Of a DNA stretch of 64,000 bases, positions 53,121 to 64,000 are shown one piece after another. The notes under the pieces were generated by a model that made no database searches, was not told the DNA's origin, and saw only the letters and a list, made by a program, of their open reading frames with translations. Numbering within the stretch: position 1 is the first letter of the stretch; every line of letters starts with the position of its first letter. The stretch spans positions 69,969,634 through 70,033,633 of the forward strand of contig NC_133537.1 in NCBI RefSeq assembly GCF_048544455.1. Reading direction: 5' to 3'. Position numbers and translations under genes: made by a program. The DNA comes from Silene latifolia. Lineage: Eukaryota; Streptophyta; Magnoliopsida; Caryophyllales; Caryophyllaceae.

Positions 53121-53449
53121 GATTACTGTCTGCTGATTTAGAAGATGCCTTTGATTCACCTTCTGAGCTACTCGTACAAGGGTATGATTGATTTAAACAA
53201 CTTTTTAGGAACTATATATTTTTTTTCTCGGCATCTCTAAATTAATATGCAGTCTTTTTCATTAACAAGTTAATAAATGATGTAAATGTGTGATCATTAT
53301 TTATGTCAAATAGGTGGACAATTGATACAAAATATTACTTGGCTGATGTTGCGGTGTGGATGGCTCATCTCCATGATGGATTCTCAATTGGTTCCATGCC
53401 ATGTTTAACCCAACTTGCAGCACTTGTGATGGTTTTTGACTTGAGCGAG
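53121..53449 (+). pseudogene. Captured exons, adaptin-binding p34 (AAGAB)-like fragment
   Basis: Two exons with intact splice signals: 53121-53181 (AG before, GTATGA after) and 53314-53449 (ATAG before, GTGCTC after). Joined, they stay in frame: LLSADLEDAFDSPSELLVQG, then WTIDTKYYLADVAVWMAHLH, then DGFSIGSMPCLTQLAAL and VMVFDLSE. The W-TID-KYY-AD-WMAHL-DGFSI pattern recalls plant alpha/gamma-adaptin-binding p34-like proteins, from memory of the family. The remaining gene is absent. It lies inside element D, so it is read as a captured fragment, not a working gene. Confidence 0.55.
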
Positions 53450-53461
53450 GTGCTCTTGCTT

Positions 53462-55535
53462 TCCTTACGTATTTTGCTCTTTTTTGTGAATCTCAGACCT
53501 TGTTTTGTGAATCGTAGAGCTTGTTTTGTGAAACTAGAAGATAATATTCCGAAACTTGGTCATAAATGGTTGAAATCACCTAATTGCTCTTTTTCTTATT
53601 TTGTGAATCTCAGACCTTGTTTTGTGAATCTTAGAGCTTATTTTGTGAAACTAGAAGATAATATTCCGAAACTTGGTCATAAATGGTTGAAATCGCCTAA
53701 TTGCTCTTTTGCTTATTTTGTGAATCTCAGACCTTGTTTTGTGAATCTTAGAGCTTATTTTGTGAAACTAGAAGATAATATTCCGAAACTTGGTCATAAG
53801 TGGTTGAAATCACCTAATTGCTCTTTTTCTTATTTTGTGAATCTTAGAGCTTGTTTTGTGAAACTAGAAGATAATATTCCGAAACTTGGTCATAAAGGGT
53901 TGAAATTACCTAATTGCTCTTTTTCTTATTTTGTGAATCTCAGACCTTGTTTTGTGAATCTTAGAGCTTGTTTTGTGAAACTAGAAGATAATATTCCGAA
54001 ACTTGGTCATAAGTGGTTGAAATCACCTATTTTGCTATTTTTCTTATTTTCTGAATCATAGATCTTGTTTTGTGAATTTTACAGCATGTTTTGTGAAACT
54101 AGAAGGCAATAATATAAAAATTATTCATAAATGGTTGAAATTACGTATTTTGCTCTTTTTTGTGAATCTCAGACCTTGTTTTGTGAATCGTAGAGCTTGT
54201 TTTGTGAAACTAGAAAATAATATTCCGAAACTTGGTCATAAATGGTTGAAATCACCTAATTGCTCTTTTTCTTATTTTGTGAATCTCAGACATTGTTTTG
54301 TAAATCCTAGAGCTTATTTTGTGAAATAAGAAGATAATATTCCGAAACTTGGTCATAAATGGTTGAAATCACCTAATTGCTCTTTTTCTTATTTTGTGAA
54401 TCTCAGACATTGTTTTGTGAATCTTAGAGCTTATTTAGTGAAACTAGAAGATAATATTCCGAAACTTGGTCATAAATGGTTGAAATCACCTAATTGCTCT
54501 TTTTCTTATTTTGTGAATCTCAGACCATGTTTTGTGAATCTTAGAGCTTGTTTTGTGAAACTAGAAGATAATATTCCGAAACTTGGTCATAAATGGTTGA
54601 AATCACCTAATTGCTCATTTTCTTATTTTGTGAATCTCAGACCTTGTTTTGTGAAACTTAGAGCTTGTTTTATGAAACTAGAAGATAATATTCCGAAACT
54701 TGGTCATAAATGGTTGAAATCACCTAATTGCTCTTTTTCTTATTTTGTGAATCTCAGACCTTATTTTGTGAAACTTAGAGCTTGTTTTGTGAAACTAGAA
54801 GGCAATATTATAAAAATTATTTATAAATGGTTGAAATTACGTATTTTGCTCTTTTATGTGAATCTCAGACCTTGTTTTGTGAATCGTAGAGCTTGTTTTG
54901 TGAAACTAGAAGATAATATTCCGAAACTTGGTCATAAATGGTTGAAATCACCTAATTGCTCTTTTTCTTATTTTGTGAATCTCAGACATTGTTTTGTGAA
55001 TCTTAGAGCTTATTTTGTGAAACTAGAAGATAATATTCCGAAACTTGGTCATAAATGGTTGAAATCACCTAATTGCTCTTTTTCTTATTTTGTGAATCTC
55101 AGACCTTGTTTTGTGAAACTTAGAGCTTGTTTTGTGAAACTAGAAGATAATATTCCGAAACTTGGTCATAAATGGTTGAAATCACCTAATTGCTCTTTTT
55201 CTTATTTTGTGAATCTCATACCTTGTTTTGTGAAACTTAGAGCTTGTTTTGTGAAACTAGAAGATAATATTCCGAAACTTGGTCATAAGTGGTTGAAATC
55301 ACCTATTTTGCTATTTTTCTTATTTTCTGAATCATAGATCTTGTTTTGTGAATTTTACAGCATGTTTTGTGAAACTAGAAGGCAATAATATAAAAATTAT
55401 TCATAAATGGTTGAAATTACGTATTTTGCTCTTTTTTGTGAATCTCAGACCTTGTTTTGTGAATCGTAGAGCTTGTTTTGTGAAACTAGAAAATAATATT
55501 CCGAAACTTGGTCATAAATGGTTGAAACTAGAGCG
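53462..55535 (+). repeat. 117-bp tandem array (18 units) with higher-order copy
   Basis: Unit of 117 bp (39 codons), itself built from three 21-24 bp sub-units starting TTTTGTGAA, followed by GATAATATTCCGAAACTTGG. Since 117 is a multiple of three, long frames result (252, 85, 324 and 103 residues, repeating NIPKLGHKWLK). These are not evidence of a protein: identity is equal in all codon positions as far as I can see, and stops interrupt. A variant block (GAAGGCAATAATATAAAAAT) recurs exactly 1276 bp apart (54072 and 55348), showing higher-order duplication. Confidence 0.9.
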
Positions 55536-55848
55536 TTGTGCAATGCACAAGGTGTGGGTTCGACTGACTGCTACTGTTACTTCAAAGCCTAATTGGTATT
55601 TCTCTAGTGGACTTTTGGGTTTTGGCATTTTCTGTCATGTCCAATTGCACCCAATTTAGATAATTTCTAACATTGACTTTACAAAGGACTCAAAATTGTA
55701 ATCCTTTGCTCCTTTAGTGGCTCTGCACGACGTTTTGGCTTATGCACGCCGTTTGTGGACATCTAAGTTTGAGCTTCTTCTACTCATCCTCAATTTTGCA
55801 CATCTGAGTACAGATTTGGCTAACTCATCCTCAATATTATTGTATTTA

Positions 55849-55950
55849 AGTTTAATACACTAGATTCTCAAATTAACTAGGCTATATGAGATTCGAACTC
55901 ATACCTTTGTGCAAGATTTGCACATTGCTCTCCCATTTGAGCTAATAGCC
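55849..55950 (-). mobile_element. tRNA-derived SINE, head region
   Basis: On the minus strand an A box TAGCTCAAATGGGAGAGC is followed about 30 bp on by a B box GAGTTCGAATCTC, the arrangement of Pol III internal promoters in plant SINEs. It does not fold as a full tRNA. A partial repeat of its first bases (AGCTAATAGCC on plus) occurs again near 55998. Confidence 0.55.
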
Positions 55951-57007
55951 GTTAAGATATACGAGTACATAACAAAAATTAAATAAGGGGAACCTTAAGC
56001 TAATAGCCTTTAGATATGCAACAATGAAAAGTCTTTGCCAAGCTTAACATCCCGGTTTAAGGAGTTTCTTACAAGAATGATGAAAACACCGCCACTTTTA
56101 TAGTATGCAAGAAGTTAAGTGTCCATGATAGCAAAACATTTCTGGTAGAGACAAGTATGTAAACGGTAAATGGCGAAAGTGTCCAATTTTGCAGAAATTT
56201 GGTAATAAAATGGCTTCCAAGACTTGACCGTATACACAGTGGAGTAGAGATAGTATGTATTCTAAACCAGTTTGGTAGGAAGAAGCTGAAATGGTGAAAT
56301 GACAATAATTGGAGAGTAGTAGCTAAAACTGAGACACGTATAAAAGTATAAAAGACTCAAGTTGAGTGGATTTCACTTATTCACTACAAGTATCCATTAA
56401 AACTAAGATGATATCATGACTTGCAAATCAAGCAAATGCTTCTGAAAATTACCAGGAACCACAAAATCATAAAACTAACTAAAGAATACAATGTCAGGCC
56501 AACAATATCTCATAATCATAAAAGTAACAGCAACCTGACCTTCACCAGCTAAAGTTGACAAAAAAAAATGACGAGTTGCATTAACTATCAAAAAAACTGA
56601 CAAATTGGAAACATCCAATGCACACATAAGGAATTCTGAATTGTGCTAGGAATGGGTCCGTCCATACATGTCATTGAAATTGTAGATACACATGTCTCTC
56701 GCTAGTTAGAAAGACGGAATAACAACTAATGTAGAGAGATCGAACCAGCACAAAAGTCGCACCATCGTTAAATCACTTAAATCTTTGTTGTTGCACGCGT
56801 CACAAGATTATCCATCGCAATCAATGTCCGCTACTCAGAATGTCATTCAAAGCAAAACTCAAAGCAAAGGCAAGTCAACAATAATTAATCATGAACCTGA
56901 TATTAGGGAGGGTAAAACAGAAGGGTTATTCTACAAATTTGCTTAAAACAGAATTCAAGTTTGAGTATATTCAAGGAGGGTAAGGTAACTAACTCACTAA
57001 CCTGATA
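55951..57007. other. Part of element D without recognised features
   Basis: AT-rich sequence. The frames at 56069-56305 and 56903-57109 (minus) have no domain or family resemblance; the latter runs into the MITE. Confidence 0.5.
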
Positions 57008-57194
57008 CAAAGCGTCTTGCTTGTGATGGGCTAATCCCGTCACAAGCTGAAGACCTCTCACAAAAAAGGAGAGGTGACAAGGTAGGGCACCCTCCATGTG
57101 CTCCCACACTCATCTCTTATGGGTATTTTGTGAGAAGAAATGGTATCCGTCACAAGCTTGTGACGGATATCGCCGTCTTCAATGAGATTTTGTG
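57008..57194. mobile_element. Mutator-type MITE, copy 4 (187 bp)
   Basis: Flanked by AACCTGATA (56999-57007) and AATCTGATA (57195-57203), 8 of 9 matching. Sequence nearly identical to copy 1 at 15283 and of the same length. Confidence 0.9.
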
Positions 57195-57229
57195 AATCTG
57201 ATATTAGGTACAAATCAAGGAAAACACAT

Positions 57230-57790
57230 TATACCATTACAGTAACACCCCTATACTATTATTATAACACATTTATACCATTAGAGTAACACAAATATAC
57301 CTATATAGTAACACCCGTATACTATTATTATAACACATAGATACCATTAGCGTAATACAAATATACCTATATAGTAACACAATTATAACATTATAGTAAC
57401 ACCCCTATACTATTATTATAACATATATACCATTAGAGTAACACAAATATACCTATATAATAACACAATTATCCCATTATAGTGACGCCACTATACCATT
57501 ATAATCACACAGTTATACTACTTCATATTAAAGTTACAATGACACCTTTGTTACATTATTGCAATTGGTCACTGAGAAACAAAGGGAATTAGCTCTACCA
57601 TTAAAATAACATTAGTAAGCCATTATAATAACACAATTATACCATTAGAATAACAATGTCTATACAATAAGAACAACACATCTATACCTCATTAACCAGC
57701 AGAACTAGGACCGTACAACATAGTTGTTTGTTAGTGCAACACTAACAAACTATTATTGTAACACACATTATCTTTTGTTGTAACATAAAT
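57230..57790. repeat. AGTAACAC array of element D
   Basis: Degenerate 12- and 24-bp units around TATACCATTAGAGTAACAC and TATACTATTATTATAACAC. Similar in word use to the arrays of element C. Confidence 0.85.
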
Positions 57791-58557
57791 TTGTGATGAT
57801 TGAAACACATTTATCATGATCGCCTTTACACTGGGTTTTCTTTGGAGCAAGTTGTGATTTTCAAGCTAAAAGTAAAGAATATGTACCTAAATCAATGCCA
57901 CGAGGCCTGATGCATTCACATTTTGAGCATCTACTAAGGTGTACTGCCAATCTGCCATCTCTAATTCTCGAGAATTTGTAGCAGTGCACCAATTCACTCT
58001 TGAACAATAAAAAAAAAACCTGAAGCTTCAAACTACAACAACAAGAACACAATCCAAACTTTTTTCAATACAAACTTTTAGTAACACTAATCAATACCTA
58101 CAAACTAAATTAGTTTCAATCCAAACTTTTAGTAACACTAATCAACATTTACATTCTAGAGACAATAAATCGTCAAGTAACCCTAAAAATTGGTAAAATA
58201 GGAAATTGAATCATTCAATTCACAAATATAATTAACTACATAAATCTCCATTATTCTGGATCTTTTTTCAAAACTTATTAATCTCGATAGCTAACAGAAC
58301 AAAGATAAACATATTTCGCCATTAAAATCGGAGATGAAAGTGAAATTGGAGCGTTGGATATGGAGTTGAAGAGAGAGAAAGAGTTAGTGAATATGAAACA
58401 GTAAGAATGAGGTGAGATTGAGAGTCAGTTGGTTAGAATTAGAATTATATAGGGACACGTGGCATAATCTGGTGAATCTATAATTTTTAGATCTAATGGG
58501 TTAAAATGAGTCCAGCCGCCTCACCCTAAGAAGGGTGCCTCACATGATTCAATTTCT

Positions 58558-58719
<162 letters not shown>

Positions 58720-59639
58720 TGCATCAAGTGAGTCTAGGTATCTTAGGTGAGTCCGTCCTACCAATCTAAGCCGTCCGATCAAACTTAATCAATGGCTCAG
58801 ATTTGACGCGAGTTACTAAGGGTATATTTGTAATTTACTGATACCATATAAAACCCCCCTTTTTCCCCTTATGTCAGAGTCATTCATTCCTCTTTATTAT
58901 TATCTCAACTTTCTCTATCTAAATCTCATAATCCTGTCAAACCTACGACTTCTCTCATGTCAAAACAAATTTAAGCTCGAAGATTCGGACGACGGTTTCT
59001 ACGATATGCGAATCTCGGAAGTTAATTAGCGCTAACACCAGATCAATTTGTTGTTGATGTTGTTCGTAAGGTTTGTCACTATCTTTGATGAACAATTATT
59101 TAACCCTAGATTATGAATTTTAGTCATATTTGAGATGTTGATGGCTTTGTTTTTGTGTATTTCATCATTGTCTGCTATATTTGAGAAATTGTTGGCCTAT
59201 TATTACAACATTTAGGTCGTTTGTTGATTTTGCGATTGGATCTGAGTTTTCTTCCAAATTCAATTTGTTTTACTATCGATTTTTATCACTTGAGTTTTCT
59301 TACCAATTTTTATCATATAATTAAGGTAACAAGCATTCAAGGTTTTGTGTGACATTCGGAGGAAGCGAATTAAAAGTGATTCGACGGTCAACTAAATAAC
59401 GTAAACTATTGTTATTCTTTTTAATTTATCATATAATTTGGTGAGTTAGTATAATCTGCATAAATTGTGTTGCTTCAGATTAATTTGGTCAATTTGCTAG
59501 ATTTTTTTGAATTCTAGGTTTATTGATTTAACATTGACATTAACTCTCAATTAAGCAAGAGGATAACAAAAATAGTATGCGTACAAGTTTGATATATTAC
59601 AATTTTTTCTGATTTCATTTCGATTTTTTTTTTTTTTTT

Positions 59640-60210
59640 TTTAACTTGTTACAGTAACGGCCTTAAGAGCGCATAGTAATCTTAAGTTTTTGTTTTGTTT
59701 TTAACCTGTTACAGTATCGGTGTAAGTGTGTTACAGTAACAATGTAACTATGTTATACTAATAATTATTCCAATAATGGTGGAGTTGTACGAAATGATAA
59801 ATAAAAAGATAAGATTTTTAGCAAATCATGTAAGATTGAATATTTCTCTCTTCGGTTTAATTATGTCACTATAATGGTATTATTGTGTTACTCTATCGGT
59901 GTTATTGTGTTACAATAACAGTTATACTTTGTTACAATAATGGTTTACTTGTGTTATAGTAACTGGTAAAGTGTTGCAACACATGCTCAAAATGATGGGA
60001 AGCTCAAAGTGGTGCAACACCTACTCTCCTTAAGATACAATCAGGTGAGCTTTCAATACGTCTAGTAACTCCACTCCCAAGATGTAAGGTTACCTGTTAT
60101 GTTTTAATAAGGTAGAATCGTGCTCTAATACAGCAGGTGTGTTATAATAGTATAGTTATGTTACAGTAACTATATAAGTATGTTATTATAATGATATAAG
60201 TATGTTATCT
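59640..60210. repeat. GTTACAGTAAC array of element C, left part
   Basis: Degenerate units around GTTACAGTAACAATG and TGTGTTACTATAATGGT. A poly-T run (59623-59641) precedes it. Confidence 0.75.
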
Positions 60211-60539
60211 TGTCAAGTTAATTCATGGTTCTGTTCTGATGGTAGCAAATTTACTGATTTTTGATGGTAACAAATTTACTGATTTCTTTACATTTCATTG
60301 CAATTTCAGGATTCTCATGTTACATTTCTTTGCAATATTACTACAATCAAGAAGAATAGGTACGAATTACGAAGTGTCGTAATTCCATCTTTCTAGCTAG
60401 CAAGTGACATATGTATCTAAAATTTCAATGACAGTGTATGGGATATGGCCTATTCCTAGCACAATTCAGAATTTCTTATATGTACATTGGATAATTCCCA
60501 TATATCGTTAGATTTCTTTGCAATATTACTACATTTTAT

Positions 60540-61460
60540 TGTCACATTGTTACAGTAATACTAGGTCTCCATAACAGTAAAACATAACTTGTTTTTCAAT
60601 ATTTACAGTAACAATAACATTGTTACTGTAATACGAGTCTTTCATAATAATAGCAATATAGTTTTATATTAATCGTTGTCAATGTTTTTCATGCTCAGAG
60701 GTGAATCAATTTACCAAGGATTGATTGCTATATCATATTTATACTGAAGAAGGGGCTGTATTATTAGTGAATTCGATGAGGTTCATAATCATCGGTCATC
60801 CTCTGTTAATGATCAAGACCTCCGAACACTTTCGAGTGATCTTTTCTTCTTTTCATAAGCAGATTTTTGCAGACCATTCAAAAGTTTACATCGACGCTAC
60901 AAAGAGGTTCAACATAATGGAGTTTACGAGCTTTTAATGTTTTGTTTGTAATACAATAACGACTTTCATTCATGTATTTATTTTTCATAAGCAAGGCTGA
61001 TTATTATTATAGTAACATTTTTGTTGTTGCATAACTTATTTATCAAGGTAACATTGGACAATATTAAGAGAAATATTATTTAGTTCGGTACATTAATACT
61101 TATACAACTAATCCTCATCCTGCTACTTTAAAGTGATAATGTTACTGTAACATCTTTTAATTTACTTCATCAAAGGGAGATCAATGTTACAGTAACACGA
61201 TTACTGTAAGAAATCATTACAGTAACACGAGAACAACGATAGAGTAATAATTATCTTTTTCATTTAGTATATAACAGAGTGTATAAATTAATTTAAAAAT
61301 GTGAAGGTAGAGATTAGTCTTTAATTATTATTGTATTAGTATTATCGTAACATCATTACATAAAGTTGACGCTACTACAATATTTCGTTATTGTAACATA
61401 ATTGATTCATGAAAGTAATATCAGTAACAATATTTAAGTTTCAACTTGAATTCATTTCAA
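60540..61460. repeat. GTTACAGTAAC motifs of element C, middle part
   Basis: Scattered GTTACAGTAAC-type motifs, for example near 60550, 60608, 61140 and 61190-61215, separated by diverged DNA that includes the 70-residue frame at 60725-60937. Confidence 0.6.
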
Positions 61461-61914
61461 TGACAAAAGGCAAGGTTAACCTGTTACATAATACCACAAA
61501 ACACCAATGTTAAAGTTTACATCATAATCCCGCGCCAAAATCTCACAACAACGTTAAAAGTCTATACTAGCATTTCAACTTCAATAACGTTGTCATCTTC
61601 ACGTATATCTTCATGTCGGTGTCTTACTCTTTGTTTGTATGTACCATCTTTTTGCGCAACTCGACTTTTTGTGTTGCTTAATCAAACTTTCTTCTTCGAA
61701 TTTCCTGAAATTTAAAACAACATTTGACCATTATTAGTGTTCAACATCACTCTTTTGAGTTTATAACAATGCTATACCATTAAATTTAATTGGACAAAAG
61801 CACACAATATTATTTTATGATGTTACAACATCCAATATATAATGTTAAAATAATATTGCAAGTTCGATTAAAAAAATATTGACCTTTGCTCAATAATAAC
61901 TGCATTATCTTGTG

Positions 61915-62370
61915 TAGTAATAATGTTACAGTATCAATGTTACAGTAACAATGTTACAGTGTCAATACAAGTACGCCATTGCTCCATTATCTTCGTAGAG
62001 AAACATCGATAATCAACTATACCAGTATAATTACACACTTGTATCATTATAACACTCTTATAACACCAGAGTAACACTATTACGCAGTAAAATGATACAA
62101 CTATATCATCATAATAACAAACACATGTCATTAGAATAACACACTTATAGCATTAGAGTAAATTAATTATCCACTACAATAACACTTATTGCATTACTGT
62201 AACACCGTAATACCATTAGAGTAACACACTTACCTCTTAATGTTCCATTATCGCATCAAGTAACTACAAAAAGAACGAAGAAATAAGATTGAAAGAATTG
62301 AGCGCAACAGTTGAATAACACATTTATAACAATAAAAAAAACACATTATAACAGTAAAGTAAATTTGTTA
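61915..62370. repeat. AGTAACAC array of element C, right part
   Basis: Units around GTTACAGTAACAAT, then TAGAGTAACACACTTAT, in the same word family as the array in element D. Between 61460 and 61915 and from 62370 to 62760 I see no gene. Confidence 0.8.
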
Positions 62371-63259
62371 TAGCATGAGCATAACAAATTAACTAAGAGG
62401 ATGACACATCCGACAACAATATCAGTGTTACAAATTAAAATGTGATTTGAACCAAAAATTATGGCCTGATTCTAGCAAAGTCGCTCATTTCACCACAACA
62501 ATTGAAAGTCATCAAGTCAACAATGTCAAAACTTTGACAGATCAAACTAATCCGATAACAAGCGAATAAACGCATACAACTTTTACTAATATTGATCCTA
62601 TAACAAGCGAATCAACACATAGAATTCTAATGCCTTTTGTTTCTATTGCTATTAAGCCTTGAACAGAGGAATAATCTATCAAATACTCAATCACGACATC
62701 AAAACTAGCCAAAGCTAGCAATATACCATATTTAATGAATCAAAACAGCTACTACAAAACAAAATCTACAAAATCGAATCAAAACCTCGAACGGAGGAAA
62801 CATTGAGGTCGCAAATTAGAAGAATCGCTAAGGTTCAAGATAGTTCAATGACGACAAAGGAATTGGAGAAGAACAATCAGTGTGCTGGTTGAAGGCGGCG
62901 AAACGAGATCCTAACAGAAGTTCGGCAAGATCATGAGACGACGATCACCATTTCTGAAATATTCTCGAATCTCCACGAGAGATAAAGACATGCGAATTAG
63001 GGTTTACAGTTGTTGATGTTTGTTTAATTGGGAATTTTTGTTAATGACGAAAGAGGGAGAGTTGAAGAGTTTGGAGCAGAGAGAGAAAATTAATGGGCAT
63101 TATATAAGATATTTCCGCTGGATCTGCTTATGTATAGACGGGTAATTTGACACTTTTACCCTTAGTATCACGCGCGCTACTATGGTCGTTGGATCTCCTT
63201 CATCTAACGGTTTAGGATGGTAGGACGGACTCATCTAAGAAGCTGGACTCACCGGATGC

Positions 63260-63263
<4 letters not shown>

Positions 63264-63346
<83 letters not shown>
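63264..63346. repeat. (TA)n between elements C and E
   Basis: About 82 bp of pure TA. Confidence 0.97.
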
Positions 63347-63350
<4 letters not shown>

Positions 63351-64000
63351 GTGCGAGATCGCGTGCAAACAGTTGTTCGGTGCGAACTGTACGAACTTAA
63401 TGAGAGCCATTAGATTGATTCAAATAAAAGGTCCAAATTACTGGTAAAATAAATCCCCAAATTTGATCCCTTAGTTTCCTATCTCTACCCCGTACTCTAA
63501 CCTCCCTCTACCCACCTCTCTCATCACCTATCTCACCTGCTGCTGCCACCGGCAACCTTTGTCGACCACCACCGGTGAGTGCAATTCTAATTTCGTCACC
63601 ACACAACCCGCATAATCGAGAGAAAGGTGAAGAATGACGGCAACCTATTCAGAAAACATCGGCGACGTCGACAAGAAGCACATCTTTGCGTTTCTATGGT
63701 GGTCGTGGTGCACGACGTCGAGTGATAGTTGGTTACGGTGGTGCGCGACATTGAGTTGTGTCTTGTGTGTGGTGTTAATTAAAATAGTGGGCAATGGGCG
63801 GTCTGTTGTTCACCGCTGTCGACTGGAACGCCTGAGGTTGCGACGATTGGAGAATACCATACTCGATTGAAATTGCTGCAACATTATAGTGGAAGTCATG
63901 CCCAACTATTCTAGTTTAGTTTTCATACTCATTTATCTGTTATGTAAAACTTGTTAGTTCATCAATTTCTTAGCTAATTGGATTTACATCAATTTGCTCA
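63347..64000 (+). mobile_element. Left part of TA-flanked element E
   Basis: It begins GGGTGCGAGATCGCGTGCAA, with GGTGCGAAC 17 bp after GTGCAAAC, then AGCCATTAGATTGATTC, matching the pattern of the other elements. A C/T-rich leader follows with a good splice donor (CCACCG before GTGAGTGC at 63573). The 78-residue frame at 63634-63870 has no recognised domain. The element runs out of the window, so its right end and contents are unknown. Confidence 0.55.

Larger units (their letters stand above)
51631..58557. mobile_element. TA-flanked TIR element D with captured gene exons
   Basis: Left end: GGATCTGGTGAGGC, 18 bp on GCGAGGCGGC. Right end inverted: TAGAAATTGAATCATGTGAGG, 19 bp on GGTGAGGCGGC, then AACCCATTAGATC. 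Both ends lead into leader-like sequence; the right one has CTATATAATTC as a TATA box on the minus strand. The 6.9-kb body carries a four-unit tandem repeat, two spliced exons of a host-like gene, a 2-kb 117-bp array, a SINE, a Mutator-type MITE and a GTAACAC array. No transposase is seen, so it looks like a gene-capturing (Pack-type) non-autonomous element. Confidence 0.7.

Noticed and set aside
55530-55580. tRNA gene suggested by GGTGTGGGTTCGAC
   Set aside because: Only a B-box-like word is present, fused to the 117-bp array; no cloverleaf or A box. It may be another SINE piece.
53303-55659. Long frames (up to 324 residues) suggesting a repeat protein
   Set aside because: They arise because the 117-bp tandem unit is divisible by three; units are interrupted by stops and shifts and show no sign of coding constraint.

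Overview
The window is nuclear DNA of a flowering plant, AT-rich and crowded with transposons. It holds split receptor-kinase genes, a plant F-box gene, Ty1/copia and Ty3/gypsy retrotransposons, Helitrons, many MITEs and long (TA)n tracts. The sequence style (frequent ACGGAGTA motifs, LTRs with CTCGATCGAG palindromes) suggests Caryophyllales, perhaps Caryophyllaceae; that placement is a guess. Only three host genes look intact, all between about 17 and 43 kb.

Layout. 1-2.5 kb: a fragment of a Ty3/gypsy protease gene (minus strand), interrupted by LTR-like DNA. 2.5-6.3 kb: two gene-free TIR elements (called F and B here) that share a (TA)n tract. 6.4-15.9 kb: two Helitron-like segments carrying about ten diverged copies of a repeat with tandem plant snRNA-type promoter modules (USE plus TATA); the first is split by two solo LTRs of one family. 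15.2-17.2 kb: three Mutator-type MITEs with exact 9-bp target duplications, the last one 201 bp from the first receptor-kinase start codon. 17.4-22.6 kb: LRK10L-type receptor kinase 1. 23.8-25.4 kb: a hAT MITE and a three-deep nest of small DNA transposons. 25.5-37.2 kb: a decayed copia element with short LTRs, split by a 7.1-kb non-coding Ty3/gypsy-type element; both have perfect 5-bp target duplications. 37.8-40.5 kb: LRK10L-type receptor kinase 2, a tandem paralogue with the same exon pattern. 41.8-42.9 kb: a convergent SKIP23-type F-box gene.

43.6-64 kb: the most striking part. Five TIR elements (G, H, D, C and the start of E) lie end to end, and each junction is a (TA)n microsatellite. 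Their termini share a pattern (a GATC-like head, then two GTGAG-type motifs 17-19 bp apart, often followed by a CC-N-TTRGAT-like motif). Most ends run inward into a gene-like leader, and each fully contained element has its own degenerate short-period array. H holds a Stowaway MITE and a solo LTR, G holds a Helitron, and D holds spliced exons of what looks like an adaptin-binding p34-like gene plus 18 copies of a 117-bp repeat.

How the genes relate: the two receptor kinases are a local duplicate pair with probable signalling or defence roles at the plasma membrane, now separated by the copia insertion. The F-box gene is unrelated. The remaining sequence is almost all transposon. The main novelty is the chain of TA-flanked elements and the snRNA-type promoter modules spread by the Helitron-like repeats.
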